Numbered from the stretch's first letter, positions 1-9,240 are shown. The stretch: 64,000 nucleotides of DNA from Streptomyces griseus (GCA_945884695.1 CAMCYO010000001.1:62001-126000), one strand, 5' to 3'. The notes: a model not told the origin generated them from the letters alone. Numbers and translations: made by a program.

Positions 1-2
1 AT

Positions 3-1688
3 AAGATTTTGACGGGTCGGGCTGATGGCTTTGACCTGTTGCGCCAAAGAGGCGGTTTAGCTGGATATCCAAATCGCGCAGAGAGCGTTCATGATGTAGT
101 TGAAAATTCGCACGCATCCACTGCGCTTTCATGGGCAGATGGAATTTCTCGTGGATTTTCACTTACCGACCAAGAGAATCGGTGCGTTGTTGTTGTGGTT
201 GGGGATGGAGCGCTTACTGGCGGGATGTCTTGGGAGGCACTTAATAATATTTCTGCAGATAAGAGGAGAAACTTAATTATTGTCGTCAACGACAATGAGC
301 GTTCCTATTCGCCAACTATTGGTGGTATAGCAACTTACCTGTCTACCCTTCGAGTGACAAAGGAATATGAATGGATTCTCAAATGGGGCAAGAAAACTCT
401 TTTGAATATTCCGTATGTGGGTGGAATTGTTTATGACGTCGTACACGGAATTAAAAAAGGCGCAAAGGATTTCTTGGCTCCACAAGGAATGTTTGAAGAT
501 CTGGGTCTTAAGTACATGGGGCCTATTGATGGCCACGACATTTCGGCAATGGAGATTGCTCTTAGGAAAGCAAAGAATTTCGGTGGTCCAGTTCTTGTTC
601 ATGCGATAACGGAAAAAGGTCGTGGGTATCTACCTGCAATTGCCGATGAGGCTGAGAAGTTCCACGCCGTTGGAGTTGTAGATCCTGAAACAGGAATTCC
701 ACTCAAGAGTTCAGGGCCTTCATGGACATCAGTATTTGCCAATGAACTACTTGAACTTGGTAAGAAAAGAAAAGATGTCGTGGCAATTACTGCAGCGATG
801 CTCGGTCCAACGGGGTTAGACAAGTTTGCAAAGCAGTTTCCAGACCGAACAATCGATGTTGGAATTGCTGAACAGCATGCCGTAACGAGTGCGGCAGGAA
901 TGGCCTTTGCTGGACTGCATCCGGTCGTCGCCCTGTACTCAACATTTCTCAATAGAGCATTTGACCAGATGCTTTTAGATGTCGGCCTCCATAACGCAGG
1001 TGTGACATTTGTTTTAGATCGCTCTGGAATTACAGGCGATGATGGGCCTTCACATCATGGAATATGGGATTTAGCACTCAGTGGAATTGTTCCCAAGATG
1101 CATGTAAACGCCCCTCGTGATGGTGCACGATTACGTGAAGCACTACAGGAGGCGGTGAAAATTGATTCGGCCCCTTCTTTAATTCGCTTTCCAAAAGGCG
1201 CAGTTCCTGCAGATATTCCAGCTCTTGAAAGGGTTGATGGCATTGATACCCTCTTTGTTGGAAAGGGTTCGGATATTTTGCTCGTCAGTGTTGGCGCAGT
1301 GGCCGAAGTTGCTATTGAGGTTGCTCAAACTCTCCAAGAGGTAGGAATTACTGTTATTGATTTGCGATGGGTAAAACCATTGCCTGCATATCTGCTCACT
1401 TTGGTAAAAGGGTTCCAAGCAGTTGTAGTTATTGAGGATGGAATTCGACATGCAGGTATTGCAAGCAGTATCTCTGAAATGTTGAGAGATGCAGGAATTT
1501 CAACACCGATTCATTCTGTTGGAGTGCCACTTGCCTTTATTGAGCATTCAAAGCGTTCGCAAATCTTGGAAGATATCGGCATGACGCCACCACAAATTTC
1601 TGCAACGGTAGAAAAATGGTTTCACAACCTTATGGCAATGAAGCAACGCCCCGAGGATGGAAACGCTCTCCGCTCGCATCTTCGCTAA
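3..1688 (+). CDS. dxs: 1-deoxy-D-xylulose-5-phosphate synthase, 5'-truncated by window edge
   Basis: DXS condenses pyruvate with glyceraldehyde 3-phosphate using thiamine diphosphate, the first step of the non-mevalonate isoprenoid pathway in the cytosol. The frame is open to the left edge and its first residues (KILTGR) match an internal DXS segment, so the true start lies outside the window and the TTG at 9 is not a start. Visible landmarks are the ThDP motif VVGDGALTGGMSWEALNN, the central DVGIAEQHAVTSAAGMAF segment with the catalytic Glu, and the RFPKGA region near the C-terminal transketolase domain. The last 59 nt overlap antisense with the convergent beta-oxidation gene. The family call is very secure. 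Confidence 0.95.
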   Translation, partial: KILTGRADGFDLLRQRGGLAGYPNRAESVHDVVENSHASTALSWADGISRGFSLTDQENRCVVVVVGDGALTGGMSWEALNNISADKRRNLIIVVNDNERSYSPTIGGIATYLSTLRVTKEYEWILKWGKKTLLNIPYVGGIVYDVVHGIKKGAKDFLAPQGMFEDLGLKYMGPIDGHDISAMEIALRKAKNFGGPVLVHAITEKGRGYLPAIADEAEKFHAVGVVDPETGIPLKSSGPSWTSVFANELLELGKKRKDVVAITAAMLGPTGLDKFAKQFPDRTIDVGIAEQHAVTSAAGMAFAGLHPVVALYSTFLNRAFDQMLLDVGLHNAGVTFVLDRSGITGDDGPSHHGIWDLALSGIVPKMHVNAPRDGARLREALQEAVKIDSAPSLIRFPKGAVPADIPALERVDGIDTLFVGKGSDILLVSVGAVAEVAIEVAQTLQEVGITVIDLRWVKPLPAYLLTLVKGFQAVVVIEDGIRHAGIASSISEMLRDAGISTPIHSVGVPLAFIEHSKRSQILEDIGMTPPQISATVEKWFHNLMAMKQRPEDGNALRSHLR

Positions 1689-3741
1689 TTCCCTCTCGAT
1701 CCAGATACGGCAAAATTCCACCGAGCAACATTGGCCAGCCAGCACCTAAAAGCATGCAGGTATCAATTTCACTAGCGGTGGAAACAACTTTTTCATCTAA
1801 CATCATTCGTGCTTCTTCTGCGAGAGCTTTTAATGCACGCAGTCGAACCTGTTCTGATGTGGAAGGCGTATTCCCCTTTTCAATGAGTGCAACTGCTTGG
1901 GAATTAGGCGTCAATTTTCCATCTTCGCCCTTAATGTAGAAAGCTCGTATATCGTTTTCTACAAAACGTTTCATGGTGGGAGAAACACGGTATCGAGGAC
2001 CTAAATTCTTATTAAGAATTTGGGATACATGAAGGGCAACTCCTGGACCCACTAGGCCCAAAAGTTCAAATGGTGTCATTGGTAAACCAACACTGCGCAT
2101 TGCATTATCTGCAATTTCAGGCGGCGTTCCTTCATCAATTGCATCTGTTATTTCGCCCATAAAGCGGATCAAGAGGCGATTGACCACAAAACCTGGCGCA
2201 TCTTTTGTAATCACCATTGTTTTCTTGAGTTCTTTACCGATGCTGACAGCAGTTGCAGTGGTGGCATCATCTGTGTGGTCAGTTCGGGCGATTTCCAAAA
2301 GTGGCATTACTGCTACAGGGTTAAAGAAGTGGAATCCAATCACTCTCTCTGGATGCTCAAGGCCCTCACTCATTGCCCCCACACTCAAAGAGGAAGTGTT
2401 TGTCGCAAGAATACATTCAGGAGAAATAATTTTTTCCAGGCTCTTGAAAAGAGATTGTTTCAACGATAACTCTTCAAAGATTGCTTCAATGACAAAATCG
2501 GCCGTTGAGAAGGCGCTCTGATCAACTGAGCCTGAAACCAAGGAAGTAAGCCTGTGAGCGCTCTCTTTATTCATTCTGCCTTTTTCAGCCAATTTTGCAA
2601 TCTCTGTATGTACCCAAGCAACACCTTTGTTAACGCGCTCTTGATCCAAGTCAGTCATGACCACTGGGCACTTTAAATTGCGTACGAAAAGTAGCGCTAG
2701 TTGCGAAGCCATGAGACCGGCTCCGACTACTCCAACCTTTCCGACTTTTCTTGCAAGTGCAGGCTTTGGCGCACCCTCGACCTTCTTGCGCTTTTTCTGT
2801 ATCAAATTAAATGCGTAAAGCGAAGCACGTAATGGGTCGCTCATAGTTAGATCTGCTAAAGCTTGATCCTCGGCATCAAAACCTGAAGTTCGTGTTGCAG
2901 TGCGGGAGGCAGATATTAGTTCAAGTGCGCTTCGTGGCGCGTCAATATCAGCGCCACCATACTTTTTCAAGGATGCTGCTCTACCTATTGCAAGTGCCGT
3001 ATCCCAACTGGGGTCGCTGGAATAATCTTTACGTTCAATCTTTTTTGATCCAGAGAGAATTTCTGCAGCAAATAAAACTGATTTTTCAAGAAAGTCGGCT
3101 GGCGCATAAACAGCATCGACAACGCCAAGGCTCAGCGCATCTTTTGCTTTCATCATGGTGTTGTTGTTAAGGGCATTAAGCATGATCACTTGAACTGCCC
3201 GTTCTGGACCGATGAGTTGGGGAAGCAATGTCGCACCGCCCCATCCAGGAACTAGACCTAGGAATACTTCTGGCAGAGCGGTGAATGCGGTTGTTGCAAG
3301 TGTTCGGTAGGTGCAGTGGAGTCCAACTTCTAGGCCACCGCCAAGGGCTAGGCCATTAATAAATGCAAAGGTAGGAATATCCAATTCACCTAATGTGCGA
3401 AATACATCATGGCCTAATTTTCCAATTACAACTGCTTGCTCTCGAGAGGACAGGAAACTTAAAGCTGAGAGATCAGCACCAGCTGCAAAAATAAATGGTT
3501 TACCAGTAATTGCGATCGCAGATGGCTTCATGGAGATTGCCTGCCTTATTGCCGAATCTAAGCTTGCAAGCGAAGCTGGTCCAAAAGTATTTGGTCGGTT
3601 ATGGTCTTGACCGTTATCTAAAGTGATAAGAGCAAGTGTTCCCTGGTAGCCAAAGGCAAGTAAATCAATTGGGCGAACAATGGAATGAGTAATAACTTCT
3701 TCAGGTGCTCCACTTGGAAGTTGTACATCTGCAGTACTCAT
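1630..3741 (-). CDS. fadB: Fatty acid oxidation complex, enoyl-CoA hydratase/3-hydroxyacyl-CoA dehydrogenase
   Basis: A 703-residue bifunctional beta-oxidation enzyme. The N-terminal crotonase domain (about residues 20-260) shows the oxyanion segment FIFAAGADLSAL, NGLALGGGLEVGLHC and the LPEVFLGLVPGWGGA segment. The C-terminal 3-hydroxyacyl-CoA dehydrogenase part has the NAD-binding VGVVGAGLMASQ, the catalytic-His segment VIGFHFFNPVAVMPLLEI and the APGFVVNRLL motif. The ATG at 3741 is chosen: it follows the thiolase stop (3743-3745) by 1 nt, so the two genes are translationally coupled, whereas a longer frame would run back into the thiolase gene. It hydrates trans-2-enoyl-CoA and oxidises the product to 3-ketoacyl-CoA for the neighbouring thiolase. 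fadJ would be an equally valid symbol. Confidence 0.92.
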   Translation of the reverse strand: MSTADVQLPSGAPEEVITHSIVRPIDLLAFGYQGTLALITLDNGQDHNRPNTFGPASLASLDSAIRQAISMKPSAIAITGKPFIFAAGADLSALSFLSSREQAVVIGKLGHDVFRTLGELDIPTFAFINGLALGGGLEVGLHCTYRTLATTAFTALPEVFLGLVPGWGGATLLPQLIGPERAVQVIMLNALNNNTMMKAKDALSLGVVDAVYAPADFLEKSVLFAAEILSGSKKIERKDYSSDPSWDTALAIGRAASLKKYGGADIDAPRSALELISASRTATRTSGFDAEDQALADLTMSDPLRASLYAFNLIQKKRKKVEGAPKPALARKVGKVGVVGAGLMASQLALLFVRNLKCPVVMTDLDQERVNKGVAWVHTEIAKLAEKGRMNKESAHRLTSLVSGSVDQSAFSTADFVIEAIFEELSLKQSLFKSLEKIISPECILATNTSSLSVGAMSEGLEHPERVIGFHFFNPVAVMPLLEIARTDHTDDATTATAVSIGKELKKTMVITKDAPGFVVNRLLIRFMGEITDAIDEGTPPEIADNAMRSVGLPMTPFELLGLVGPGVALHVSQILNKNLGPRYRVSPTMKRFVENDIRAFYIKGEDGKLTPNSQAVALIEKGNTPSTSEQVRLRALKALAEEARMMLDEKVVSTASEIDTCMLLGAGWPMLLGGILPYLDREGISEDASGERFHPRGVASLP

Positions 3742-3742
3742 C

Positions 3743-4930
3743 CTATTTGCCCCCAGTGAAATGTGGATTTTCCCAAATAACAGTGCCGCCCATGCCAAGG
3801 CCAATACACATTGTGGTTATGCCATAGCGAACTTCTGGGTGCTCTTCAAAACTTCTGGCTAAGTTGAGCATTAAACGCACACCCGAGGATGCAAGTGGGT
3901 GGCCCACAGCGATTGCACCACCGAAAGGATTAACTCGCGGATCACCATCTGCAATACCAAAATGGTCGAGAAATGCTAGAACTTGAATTGCAAATGCTTC
4001 GTTAATTTCAAATAGCCCAATGTCTTGAATGGATAGCCCAGCTTTTGCAAGTGCTTTGATTGTTGATGGAACTGGTCCGTAACCCATGATTTCAGGCTCA
4101 ACTCCTGCAAAAGCAAAGTTCACCAATCGCGCCTTTACGCTAAGGCCCAACTCTTTGGCGCGATCCTCACTAGCAAGAAGTGCGGCGGTTGCGCCATCGT
4201 TGAGACCTGCTGCGTTTCCTGCAGTTACGCGCCCCGATGGACGAAAAGGGGCCTTCAATCCAGCTAACGCTTCAAGTGTTGTACTCGGGCGTGGCGGTTC
4301 ATCAACAGTTGCAATGCCCCAACCAAGTTCGACACTGCGCGCAGCAACGGGAATTAAATCTCGTTGGATTTTTCCATCGGCATATGCTTTTGCAGTTTTC
4401 ATCTGAGAATTAAAAGCATATGCATCTGCGCGCTCTCGTGTTAGATGCGGAAATCTGTCATGTAAGCGCTCAGCCGTTGCGCCCATGGAGAGCGCATCGG
4501 TATCTACAATTTTCTCTGCAAGATAGCGCGGATTGGGATCCATGCCATCGCCAATTGGATGATGGCCCATATGTTCAACTCCGCCTGCAATCGCAATGTC
4601 ATAAGCACCCATTGCAATGGATCCAGAAATTGTAGTAACAGCAGTGAGTGCACCTGCACACCAGCGATCTACAGAATAGCCAGGAACGCTAATGGGTAAT
4701 CCTGCAAGTAATGAAACGCTACGGCCAATGTTCATTCCTTGGTCACCAGTCTGAGTTGCTGCTGCAATTGCAACATCATCGATTTCTGCAGGGGATACTT
4801 TTGGATTTCGCTCGAGTAAGCCGCGAAGTGCTCGTACCATGAGGTCATCTGCACGAGTTTGGGCAAAGAGTGATCCGGCTTTGCCAAAGGGAGTTCTCAC
4901 TGCATCAACGAGAACTACTGAGCGAGTCAT
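3743..4930 (-). CDS. fadA: Acetyl-CoA C-acyltransferase (3-ketoacyl-CoA thiolase)
   Basis: A 395-residue thiolase that cleaves 3-ketoacyl-CoA with CoA in the last step of beta-oxidation. The nucleophilic Cys is C91 in the segment DRWCAGAL, the His base lies in GHPLASSG, and the second Cys is C375 in MCIGLGMGG. The NEAFA motif is also present. Length and motif order fit the degradative thiolase family. It is the promoter-proximal gene of a two-gene fadA-fadB operon, with a GAAGGAA ribosome site in front of the ATG at 4930. The GHPLASSG variant of the usual GHPLG(A/M)(T/S)G motif is mild sequence drift, not a lost residue. Confidence 0.93.
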   Translation of the reverse strand: MTRSVVLVDAVRTPFGKAGSLFAQTRADDLMVRALRGLLERNPKVSPAEIDDVAIAAATQTGDQGMNIGRSVSLLAGLPISVPGYSVDRWCAGALTAVTTISGSIAMGAYDIAIAGGVEHMGHHPIGDGMDPNPRYLAEKIVDTDALSMGATAERLHDRFPHLTRERADAYAFNSQMKTAKAYADGKIQRDLIPVAARSVELGWGIATVDEPPRPSTTLEALAGLKAPFRPSGRVTAGNAAGLNDGATAALLASEDRAKELGLSVKARLVNFAFAGVEPEIMGYGPVPSTIKALAKAGLSIQDIGLFEINEAFAIQVLAFLDHFGIADGDPRVNPFGGAIAVGHPLASSGVRLMLNLARSFEEHPEVRYGITTMCIGLGMGGTVIWENPHFTGGK

Positions 4931-4986
4931 AAAAGTTCCTTCACCTAGCCCACAGAGTGAACCTCGTGGGGTTTCTAGTGAGAAGG

Positions 4987-5808
4987 TTACTCGTGAGTAG
5001 TCGAAAGTGAAACTCTATGCGGACGCAGGTAGCTCCAGAGTGTCACCGCCAAGTACAAAGCCCACATGGCTAGTTGGAACCATGAGGTTGTTGTATCGAA
5101 TCCGATAGTCCCACCCAAAATTGTGGCGAGCAGGGAATCTTTCGCCATCCATGAAGTGACATCCCAAGCAAACGCATCCGCCCCGGCAAGCCATCCCAAC
5201 TCTTGAAATTCGTGGACGCCGTAAGAGAGCACTCCAGCGGCGACAACAATCAGCGCCACAGATGTGTAGGTAAAGAACTTTGAAAGATTAAGTCTGACTG
5301 ATCTCTTGTAGACCAGAGCACCTAATGTGATTGCCACTGCAAAACCTAGAATCAAACCGATCGATGAGGTAGATGTAGCTGCCACTGTTTTAAAGTTGGC
5401 ATATACAAAGAGCGCCGTTTCAAGCCCTTCTCGCGCTACGGCAAAAAAAGCGGTGGCTGCAAGTGCCAATGGACCAGTCATGAGCGCTTTTTCCATCTTG
5501 CTATTGAGTTCATCGCGTAGACCGCGCGATGCAGAGCGCATCCAGAAAACCATCCAGGTAACAAAACCCACAGCCAGCAAAGAGGTAGTACCAGCAAAGA
5601 ATTCCTCGCCTCTGGGAGTCAGCTCAGCAGATGTAAATGTCAGGAATCCACCGAGGGCAAAACTTGCCACGATTGCAATGATCACGCCCGCCCAAAGGGG
5701 AGCTAAGAGGTGCCTGCGCTGAGTCTTGGTGATGTAGGCAATCAAGATTCCCACAATGAGGCAAGCTTCTAGCCCTTCACGAAGGGCGATAGCAAAGGTG
5801 CTCAGCAT
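4987..5808 (-). CDS. efeU: FTR1-family iron permease
   Basis: A 273-residue, about seven-helix membrane protein of the FTR1/EfeU family, which moves ferric or ferrous iron across the cytoplasmic membrane. The two diagnostic REGLE motifs are present: REGLEACLIVGIL in helix 1 and AREGLETALFVY in helix 4. No EfeO or EfeB homologue lies beside it in the window, so the permease stands alone. A TAGATT hexamer ends 6 nt before the ATG, and a long palindrome (5834-5861) sits where a -35 box or operator would be, which may provide iron-responsive control (inference). Confidence 0.9.
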   Translation of the reverse strand: MLSTFAIALREGLEACLIVGILIAYITKTQRRHLLAPLWAGVIIAIVASFALGGFLTFTSAELTPRGEEFFAGTTSLLAVGFVTWMVFWMRSASRGLRDELNSKMEKALMTGPLALAATAFFAVAREGLETALFVYANFKTVAATSTSSIGLILGFAVAITLGALVYKRSVRLNLSKFFTYTSVALIVVAAGVLSYGVHEFQELGWLAGADAFAWDVTSWMAKDSLLATILGGTIGFDTTTSWFQLAMWALYLAVTLWSYLRPHRVSLSTTHE

Positions 5809-5814
5809 TTTCCT

Positions 5815-5820
5815 AATCTA
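5815..5820 (-). promoter_or_regulatory. -10 box of the FTR1 gene (probably leaderless)
   Basis: TAGATT on the minus strand ends 6 nt before the ATG at 5808, the spacing expected if transcription starts at the start codon. The spacer AGGAAA could alternatively act as a weak ribosome site if transcription starts further upstream. Confidence 0.5.
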
Positions 5821-5833
5821 TTGGGATTTTATG

Positions 5834-5861
5834 AATTACGCAACTGGATTGTTGCGTAATT
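5834..5861. repeat. 28-bp interrupted palindrome between ribonuclease D and FTR1
   Basis: Perfect 10-bp arms AATTACGCAA and TTGCGTAATT around an 8-nt centre. It starts 3 nt after the ribonuclease D stop on the minus strand, but no T-run follows, so it is a poor intrinsic terminator. It covers the -35 region of the FTR1 promoter, which fits an operator. It does not match the usual IdeR or Fur box as I know them. Confidence 0.55.
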
Positions 5862-5863
5862 GG

Positions 5864-7144
5864 TCACAGTGCTGGCTCCTCCTCATCGACGCAAATCGCC
5901 AGGGGTTCACGTTCCACAAGGGCTGCACTGAGAGTGTGGCTCACAATATCTATTTGCCACTGTCGTGCGCCCAGATCTTTAAGCGCCAACGAGACATCTT
6001 TGGGTTCATGCCAGCAAATGCGACGAACAAATTCTGGTGTAATTAAATTCTCTGGTGGCAGAGCATTGAGTTCAGCCAGAGCATCTATTCCTGCACGCGC
6101 GTGAGATAAATGAGCGAATTTTATCGGGAACTTATCGCGCCAAATTTTTATTGGAGGAAGTGCCTCACTTGGTGGTCGCAGTTGCGGCCATGCGCTCTCT
6201 GGCGTTGATACTGCTAATGCAATACTCGATAACCAAAGGGGTGCGTTTTCCAGCCATCGCGCTCGCATTCCGAGCGGATGCAATGTTTTTTCGAAACTCT
6301 TGCGATCTACCGGTGCACCGATTGCAAGTTCGCAAATTGCGTTATCGGTGAGAAGTTTGCCAGGCGCGATGTCGGCTTCTCGGGCGATTTCATCACGGGC
6401 CTTCCATAGCGCTTCAATGATGGCCAATTGATGTTGCTTCTTAATCTTGTGCATTCCAGATGTTCTGCGCCAAGGATCTTTGCGTGGTGCACTCGGGAGC
6501 TGGGCCAAAATTGCAGCGAATTCTTCCTCTGCCCAATGCAATTTTTTTCTCTCTAGAAGAAGTTGGGCAATCTTTTCCCGAAGTTCAATGAGCAGTTCAA
6601 CGTCCAACGCTGCATATGTCAGCCAATCGTGTGGAAGAGGTCTTGTTGACCAATCGACGGCGCTATGTTCTTTTGCAAGTGAAAAACCCAATTGAGTTTC
6701 AATGAGTGGACCAAGTCCCACTCGAGAAAGGCCTGCAAGACGTCCGCCAAGTTCTGTATCAAATAATCGTTCTGGATTTAACCCAATTTCACGAAGACAT
6801 GGAAGATCTTGCGTACTTGCGTGCAAAATCACTTCATCACTCTGTATGAGTTCATTAAGACGAGCAAATAGCGGATGCGGATGTGAAAAAGCAATGGGAT
6901 CGATAAGGTGCAATCCGCCCTTTGTGCGCTTAATCTGAATGAGATATGCGCGTTGGCTGTATTTATAACCGGAAGCTCGCTCAGCATCGATGGCAAATGG
7001 GCCACTTCCGCGAGAGAGTAAATCAAGAGCGTTAGCTAAATCTAGCTCCGTTGCAATTAAAGCAGGAGTCCCACCTTTTGGAGTGAGGAGTGGTGTGGCT
7101 GGAGGCGCATCTATAGAGATCTCGCTATCGCCGTCTACTTCCAT
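5864..7144 (-). CDS. rnd: Ribonuclease D-type 3'-5' exonuclease with HRDC domain
   Basis: A 426-residue DEDD exonuclease acting on RNA 3' ends (tRNA and other small RNA maturation in the family). Motif I is FAIDAERASGYKYSQRAYLI (D and E), motif II includes VILHASTQDL (D), and motif III is the YAALDV segment. An HRDC helical domain follows at about residues 220-300 (QLAIIEALWKARDEIA and CELAIGAP). The gene starts 3 nt after the DUF3000 gene stop, so the two are co-transcribed, an arrangement that is conserved in many Actinomycetota. The acidic N-terminal 30 residues look like a low-complexity extension. Confidence 0.9.
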   Translation of the reverse strand: MEVDGDSEISIDAPPATPLLTPKGGTPALIATELDLANALDLLSRGSGPFAIDAERASGYKYSQRAYLIQIKRTKGGLHLIDPIAFSHPHPLFARLNELIQSDEVILHASTQDLPCLREIGLNPERLFDTELGGRLAGLSRVGLGPLIETQLGFSLAKEHSAVDWSTRPLPHDWLTYAALDVELLIELREKIAQLLLERKKLHWAEEEFAAILAQLPSAPRKDPWRRTSGMHKIKKQHQLAIIEALWKARDEIAREADIAPGKLLTDNAICELAIGAPVDRKSFEKTLHPLGMRARWLENAPLWLSSIALAVSTPESAWPQLRPPSEALPPIKIWRDKFPIKFAHLSHARAGIDALAELNALPPENLITPEFVRRICWHEPKDVSLALKDLGARQWQIDIVSHTLSAALVEREPLAICVDEEEPAL

Positions 7145-7147
7145 CTG

Positions 7148-7723
7148 CTATTTGCGAGAACGAGGAAGTGCTGAAACGCCTTCTGGTGTTAGGGTAATTA
7201 GCGCAACTTCAGTAAGCAAATTGCACCAAGCCTGGATATGAGTGATTAAATCTTCTGAATTCTTAATAACTGGTGACCATGAAGCACGAATTTCCATTTC
7301 AGCCTCGCCACTTTTGCCTGAAAGTTTTCCAAAGGAGGCGCTCACTACGCGAGTGACAGTTCCACTGGCTGCGTTGTATGTGCAGCCAGCACTTTCCAAA
7401 GAAGCGATTAACCATTTCCAGCCATGATCGGGAAGCAGTGGGTCTTCTTGCATTGTTGGATCAACGTCGGCTCTCACAAAAGTTACGCAACGAAATTCAC
7501 CTTCCCAGGTGTCCTGTCCACCTGGCTCATGTAAGAGTACAAATCGGCCAGATGCGATTTCATCTTCGTCATCTCCGTCGAGTCCATTGCTCACATCGGC
7601 AGAAAATGCGAGAGCAAATGATGCTAATTTTTGTGGGGCAGGAACTTCTTCGAGAAGTATCTCGTTTCTGGGAGTAAAGGCACGAAAAAGTTCGCCAACG
7701 CGTGCAAACTCCTCTGGGCTCAT
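7148..7723 (-). CDS. DUF3000 family protein
   Basis: A 191-residue soluble protein recognised as DUF3000 from its sequence character and its position immediately upstream of an HRDC ribonuclease D, as in other Actinomycetota. Segments such as GGQDTWEGEFRCVTFVRADV and DHGWKWLIASLESAG are typical of the family. No catalytic motif, signal peptide or membrane segment is visible. Function is unknown; the strict linkage to the exonuclease suggests a role in RNA metabolism (inference only). A TACATT -10 ends 6 nt before the ATG. Confidence 0.82.
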   Translation of the reverse strand: MSPEEFARVGELFRAFTPRNEILLEEVPAPQKLASFALAFSADVSNGLDGDDEDEIASGRFVLLHEPGGQDTWEGEFRCVTFVRADVDPTMQEDPLLPDHGWKWLIASLESAGCTYNAASGTVTRVVSASFGKLSGKSGEAEMEIRASWSPVIKNSEDLITHIQAWCNLLTEVALITLTPEGVSALPRSRK

Positions 7724-7729
7724 GACTTA

Positions 7730-7735
7730 AATGTA
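7730..7735 (-). promoter_or_regulatory. -10 box of the DUF3000-ribonuclease D operon (leaderless)
   Basis: TACATT on the minus strand, then 6 nt (TAAGTC), then ATG at 7723. No purine-rich ribosome site is present, so a leaderless transcript is likely. Confidence 0.55.
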
Positions 7736-7771
7736 AAGAACTAGGAACCTCAAAGGTGGGAGGCAGGGCGG

Positions 7772-7777
7772 TAACCT
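7772..7777 (+). promoter_or_regulatory. -10 box of the EamA transporter gene (leaderless)
   Basis: TAACCT followed by 7 nt (AGCCCAC) and ATG at 7785, with no ribosome site. It is divergent from the DUF3000 promoter inside a 61-nt gap. Confidence 0.6.
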
Positions 7778-7784
7778 AGCCCAC

Positions 7785-8627
7785 ATGGCCATTGGATTAG
7801 CCCTCATTTCAAGTCTGCTTTGGGGGAGCGCTGATTTTCAAGGCGGAAGGATGGCAAAGAAGCATCCGGCATTTGCTGTTACTGGACTATCTCAAGCCAT
7901 AGGTTTGTTATTTGGAGTCATTGTTGTGGCGATATCGGGTGGGTGGGAAGTTCCTAGTTTTGATTCACAGGGATACTTCATTTCTGGAGTCTTTGCAGGC
8001 ATCGCGGGTTATCTGGGATTGAGTTGCCTCTATGCAGGGTTAGCCACTGGGCGGATGGGCGTGGTTTCACCGATTAGTTCACTCTCTGCAATTATCCCGG
8101 CAACATATGCGTTGATTCAAGGAGAAAAACTTTTACTTCTCCAAGGTATCGGAATTGTTGTTGCCCTTACCGGAGCATTCTGCGCAAGCGGGCCCGAAGT
8201 ATCCAAGGGGCTTTCATTAAAACCATTGGCATTGGCTCTCGGTGCTGCTTTAGGTTTTGGAGTTAGTTTAACTTTTATGGCAAGAGGATCAATAACAAGT
8301 GCGTTGATGACGATGGTCATGATGAGAGTTGCAACGTTAGTGATTTCAGTCTTACTAGCGCTGAAGCTTCGTACTATTGGCGGGTTTCGCGCAAAGGATC
8401 TTCCATTATTAGCCATCATTGGCGTAGCCGATTTTGCAGCCAATCTTCTTATTGGCGTGGCATCTACACGCGGCCTAGTTTCTGTAGTGATGGTCATTGG
8501 ATCACTTTTTCCAATCATGACCGCACTTCTAGCGTTTCAAATTTTGCATGAGCGTTTGCATCGTATTCAGTACTTAGGAATCATCTTGGCAGTTGCTGGA
8601 ATCGCTCTTATTTCTGCGTCACAGTAG
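7785..8627 (+). CDS. EamA/DMT-superfamily transporter
   Basis: A 280-residue, very hydrophobic protein with about ten predicted membrane helices arranged as two EamA repeats, typical of drug/metabolite exporters. The opening segment SSLLWGSADFQGGRMAK and the closing helices (QYLGIILAVAGIALIS) are family-typical. The substrate cannot be read from sequence. It is monocistronic; its last 20 nt overlap antisense with the convergent RibD-like gene. Confidence 0.85.
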   Translation: MAIGLALISSLLWGSADFQGGRMAKKHPAFAVTGLSQAIGLLFGVIVVAISGGWEVPSFDSQGYFISGVFAGIAGYLGLSCLYAGLATGRMGVVSPISSLSAIIPATYALIQGEKLLLLQGIGIVVALTGAFCASGPEVSKGLSLKPLALALGAALGFGVSLTFMARGSITSALMTMVMMRVATLVISVLLALKLRTIGGFRAKDLPLLAIIGVADFAANLLIGVASTRGLVSVVMVIGSLFPIMTALLAFQILHERLHRIQYLGIILAVAGIALISASQ

Positions 8628-9165
8628 GTTTCGAGCATGTATAAAAAAAGGTCTCATCCACCTGCTCTTTAACAACTTCGAAAAAATATGAAGTTAAGTC
8701 CTTGAAGGCAACTTTATGGGAGCCTTGCGTTACTGGACTAACACTGACTCTGAGTTGATCAATGCACCCTTGTTCCAGAAGTGGAATGAGGAATGCAGCA
8801 CCACCTTCTATGTGCACGCGTTCACCAAATTCGATGCGAGCCCTTATTACGGCCTGAAGTGGTGAAGCGTTCCACCAGATTGCTCGTGGATTTACGCCAA
8901 TGACATCTGGTAGCTGGTGGGAAACAATGACGACCGGTATTGGCGTTTGTGAGTAATTTTCAGCGCGAGCAGTTGCGCCTCCCACAACAATGACATCTGC
9001 GCTTCGGCGGAATTCTAGAAATCGTGCTCGATCTGCTGGCGTACTCAGAGCCCTCGAATTGCCATCTTTGGAGGTCGAGCCATCAGCGCCTAAGAGAATT
9101 GATGCCACTGTACTCACGGGGCAAAGGTAACAATGGCCACCATCGTGCATCCACTTTATTTCCAT
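8608..9165 (-). CDS. RibD C-terminal domain (pyrimidine reductase/DHFR-fold) protein
   Basis: A 185-residue protein matching the RibD_C dihydrofolate-reductase-like fold. Supporting segments are STPADRARFLEFRRSADVIV followed by the nucleotide-binding VVGGATARAENYSQTP, IEGGAAFLIPLLEQG and a substrate-side VSPVTQGS. Family members reduce the ribosylamino-pyrimidine intermediate of riboflavin synthesis or act as generic NADPH reductases. It is shorter than the usual 220-250 residues, and the N-terminal strand is atypical (CYLCPVSTVASILLGADGS), so the start at 9165 is uncertain and the specificity unknown. Confidence 0.72.
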   Translation of the reverse strand: MEIKWMHDGGHCYLCPVSTVASILLGADGSTSKDGNSRALSTPADRARFLEFRRSADVIVVGGATARAENYSQTPIPVVIVSHQLPDVIGVNPRAIWWNASPLQAVIRARIEFGERVHIEGGAAFLIPLLEQGCIDQLRVSVSPVTQGSHKVAFKDLTSYFFEVVKEQVDETFFYTCSKPTVTQK

Positions 9166-9234
9166 TCACGTGTTTCTGGCTAACTCTCAGGTCTAATTCA
9201 GGCTCAAAGTTTGAATACCGACGCTGTTGGGCGT

Positions 9235-9240
9235 TAGCCT
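9235..9240 (+). promoter_or_regulatory. -10 box of the NlpC/P60-PimB operon (leaderless)
   Basis: TAGCCT followed by exactly 6 nt (AACCAA) and ATG at 9247, with no ribosome site. Confidence 0.6.

Noticed and set aside
9-11. TTG as the start of dxs
   Set aside because: The codons before it continue an internal DXS motif (K-I-L-T-G), so the gene is cut by the window edge.
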